From an uncultured Bacteroidales bacterium (GTDB taxonomy: Bacteria; Bacteroidota; Bacteroidia; Bacteroidales; Bacteroidaceae), in contig CACZBC010000010.1 in the NCBI GenBank assembly GCA_902779315.1, positions 1-48,769 of the forward strand: a stretch of DNA of 48,769 nt. Reading direction: 5' to 3'. Numbering within the stretch: position 1 is the stretch's first letter; the number at the start of each line of letters is the position of its first letter. The position numbers and the translations under genes were made by a program. A model generated the notes under the pieces. The model searched no databases and had not been told where the DNA came from. It saw only the letters and a program-made list of their open reading frames with translations. Positions 47,582 through 48,769 of this stretch are shown in pieces.

Positions 47582-48466
47582 CTAGCTAATCGGTTCCACA
47601 TGCACGACCACGTGCGTCTGTTCGCCATATTGTTGCCTTAGCAAGTCCTCTATCGCCGTGGCCTTGTCGTGCGCCACGAGGAGCGGGACATTCCCGTCCA
47701 TCAAGATGTGCAGCTCGATGGCATAGTGGTTGCCTATTCTGCGAGTCCTCAGGTCGTGAGGCTCCTCCACCCCCTCCACCGATGCGGCCAGCTGCAGAAT
47801 CTCCTGCTCCACCTCGTCCGGGAGCGACTGCTCCGTCAAGTCCCCTATCCCGCCTCGCAGCAAGTCGAGCGACACCTTCGCGATGAAGATGCCCACCACC
47901 ACCGAGGCCAAGGGGTCGAGCACCGCCCATTTCCGCCCCAGGAAGATGGCGCCGCCAATGCCCAGAGCCGTACCGATTGAGGACAGCGCGTCGCTGCGAT
48001 GGTGCCACGCGTTCGCCTCCAGGGCCTGCGAATCCAACTGCTTCGCCTTCTTGATCGAGTAGCGGAAAGTGGCTTCCTTTATAAAGATGGAGAGCAGAGC
48101 GGCCATGAGCGCCAACCAGCCCGGAGCCTCCAACGGCTCGCCCTTCAGCCATGCGAAAATCTTCATCGAGCCCCCATATACGATGCCCAGGGCCACAGCC
48201 AGCAGCATGAAGCCGATGACGGTCAGGGCCAGCGTCTCGTACTTGCCGTGCCCGTAGTCGTGCGAGCGGTCCTTGGGTTTGGCGCTGATACGGACGAAAG
48301 CCAGCACGATGATGTCCGTCACGAAGTCCGAGAGCGAATGGACCGCATCGGCCACCATAGCGGCACTGTGTCCCAAGATGCCCGCCACGAACTTGAAGAC
48401 CAGCAGCAGCGCGTTCATCACTCCGCCCCACAAAGTCACCCTGCATATTTCCCTGCTTCTTTCCAT
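47582..48466 (-). CDS. Cation diffusion facilitator (divalent metal efflux)
   Basis: The 294-residue inner-membrane antiporter exports divalent metal such as zinc, iron or manganese. Six hydrophobic helices are followed by a cytoplasmic C-terminal domain. The intramembrane metal site is visible as H43 and D47 in DAVHSLSD (with D40) and H155-x3-D159 in HHRSDA. H/D residues on both helices suggest the zinc/iron subgroup rather than the manganese one, an inference. A full promoter lies upstream at 48488-48519. It converges with the oxidoreductase gene, 73 bp away. Confidence 0.92.
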   Translation of the reverse strand: MERSREICRVTLWGGVMNALLLVFKFVAGILGHSAAMVADAVHSLSDFVTDIIVLAFVRISAKPKDRSHDYGHGKYETLALTVIGFMLLAVALGIVYGGSMKIFAWLKGEPLEAPGWLALMAALLSIFIKEATFRYSIKKAKQLDSQALEANAWHHRSDALSSIGTALGIGGAIFLGRKWAVLDPLASVVVGIFIAKVSLDLLRGGIGDLTEQSLPDEVEQEILQLAASVEGVEEPHDLRTRRIGNHYAIELHILMDGNVPLLVAHDKATAIEDLLRQQYGEQTHVVVHVEPIS

Positions 48467-48487
48467 CAGAAATCAAATATACGAGCA

Positions 48488-48519
48488 CAAAGTTACGAAT
48501 AAGCGAGCGAAATACCAAA
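48488..48519 (-). promoter_or_regulatory. Promoter of the cation transporter (TTTG-N20-TAACTTTG)
   Basis: On the minus strand TTTG (48519-48516) and TAACTTTG (48495-48488) are 20 bp apart, 21 bp before the ATG. A second TAnnTTTG box, TATATTTG, lies at 48474-48481, too near the start to be the main one. Confidence 0.75.
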
Positions 48520-48652
48520 TTTTTTTGAGTATTTCCGAGCGAAAGGACTCCGGATTTGCCGCCTGCTCCGCGACTAAAATCGCGCCTTGGTGCGCTCCAA
48601 TTGGTGCTCAGGCGCTTAGCGGAGGTCCGTTGACTGTTGTCGTTCATTCTCT

Positions 48653-48740
48653 CTAGTGTGACGATTGCGTTTGTCACGTTTGACGTTTGCATTTGTCTAG
48701 TGTGACGATTGCGATTGTCGCGTGTGTCATCCGGATTGAC
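48653..48740 (-). repeat. 22-bp-period intergenic array F
   Basis: Four contiguous units at 48653, 48675, 48697 and 48719. On the minus strand they read AATC-GTCACACTAG or AAAC-GTCAAACGTG followed by an AATGC/AACGC end, the same motif and phase as arrays D and E but in inverse orientation. It lies near the right window edge, upstream of the cation transporter; the stretch between (48541-48640) is GC-richer and holds nothing I recognise. Confidence 0.85.
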
Positions 48741-48769
48741 AGTACAAGGACAGTGCAAGCCGAGTGCAA

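Noticed and set aside
47586-48758. 390-codon minus frame overlapping the cation transporter
   Set aside because: It is a shifted-frame reading that runs through repeat array F; the transporter frame has all metal-site residues.

Overview
The window comes from a member of the Bacteroidales, most likely Prevotella or a close relative. The evidence is a short housekeeping sigma factor of the Bacteroides type, promoters of the form TTTG-N19/20-TAnnTTTG, few recognisable Shine-Dalgarno sites, a type IX secretion sorting tail on one exported protein, a LemA/M48 pair, and a mannan locus of the kind described in Bacteroides fragilis. Strand use switches by operon. There is no rRNA, phage, insertion sequence or CRISPR array.

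Layout. 1-1.5 kb: the 3' end of an outer-membrane beta-barrel gene and a small exported protein. 1.5-9.7 kb: core genes (PgpH-like 7TM-HD protein, gltX, rpoD, lemA, M48 protease, tyrS, tRNA-Gln). 9.7-13.4 kb: a serine beta-lactamase-fold hydrolase, then a ribokinase/sugar permease pair. 13.6-19.6 kb: topA, aroK, speA and a flavodiiron protein. 19.7-25.7 kb (minus): etfB-etfA-acyl-CoA dehydrogenase followed by a large type IX cargo protein. 26.0-40.6 kb (plus): an eight-gene beta-mannan locus. 40.6-45.1 kb (minus): GH78-like protein, M28 peptidase, SPFH protein. 45.3-47.5 kb: sugar isomerase/epimerase-like protein plus Gfo/Idh/MocA oxidoreductase. 47.6-48.5 kb: a cation efflux transporter.

The mannan locus reads as a pathway. 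Exported enzymes deacetylate the polymer (a SASA-CE1 double esterase and a CE7 domain fused to GH26), cut the backbone (two GH26 domains), and remove side chains (GH36 alpha-galactosidase and a GH59 beta-galactosidase domain). A GPH symporter imports the products. A cytoplasmic epimerase turns mannobiose into mannosylglucose, which a GH130 phosphorylase splits. An AraC-type regulator sits inside the operon. The most unusual gene is a complete GH59 (galactocerebrosidase-like) enzyme fused to a GH26 mannanase. With GH36 it suggests a target carrying both alpha- and beta-galactose, such as acetylated beta-galactoglucomannan. No SusC/SusD pair is present.

Two families of non-coding repeats run through the window. 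Six intergenic arrays share an exact 22-bp period and a common degenerate motif; two of them merge with or abut terminators. Separately, tandem heptamers or octamers, different in sequence at each site, fill many gene junctions just before start codons and often begin within the preceding stop codon.
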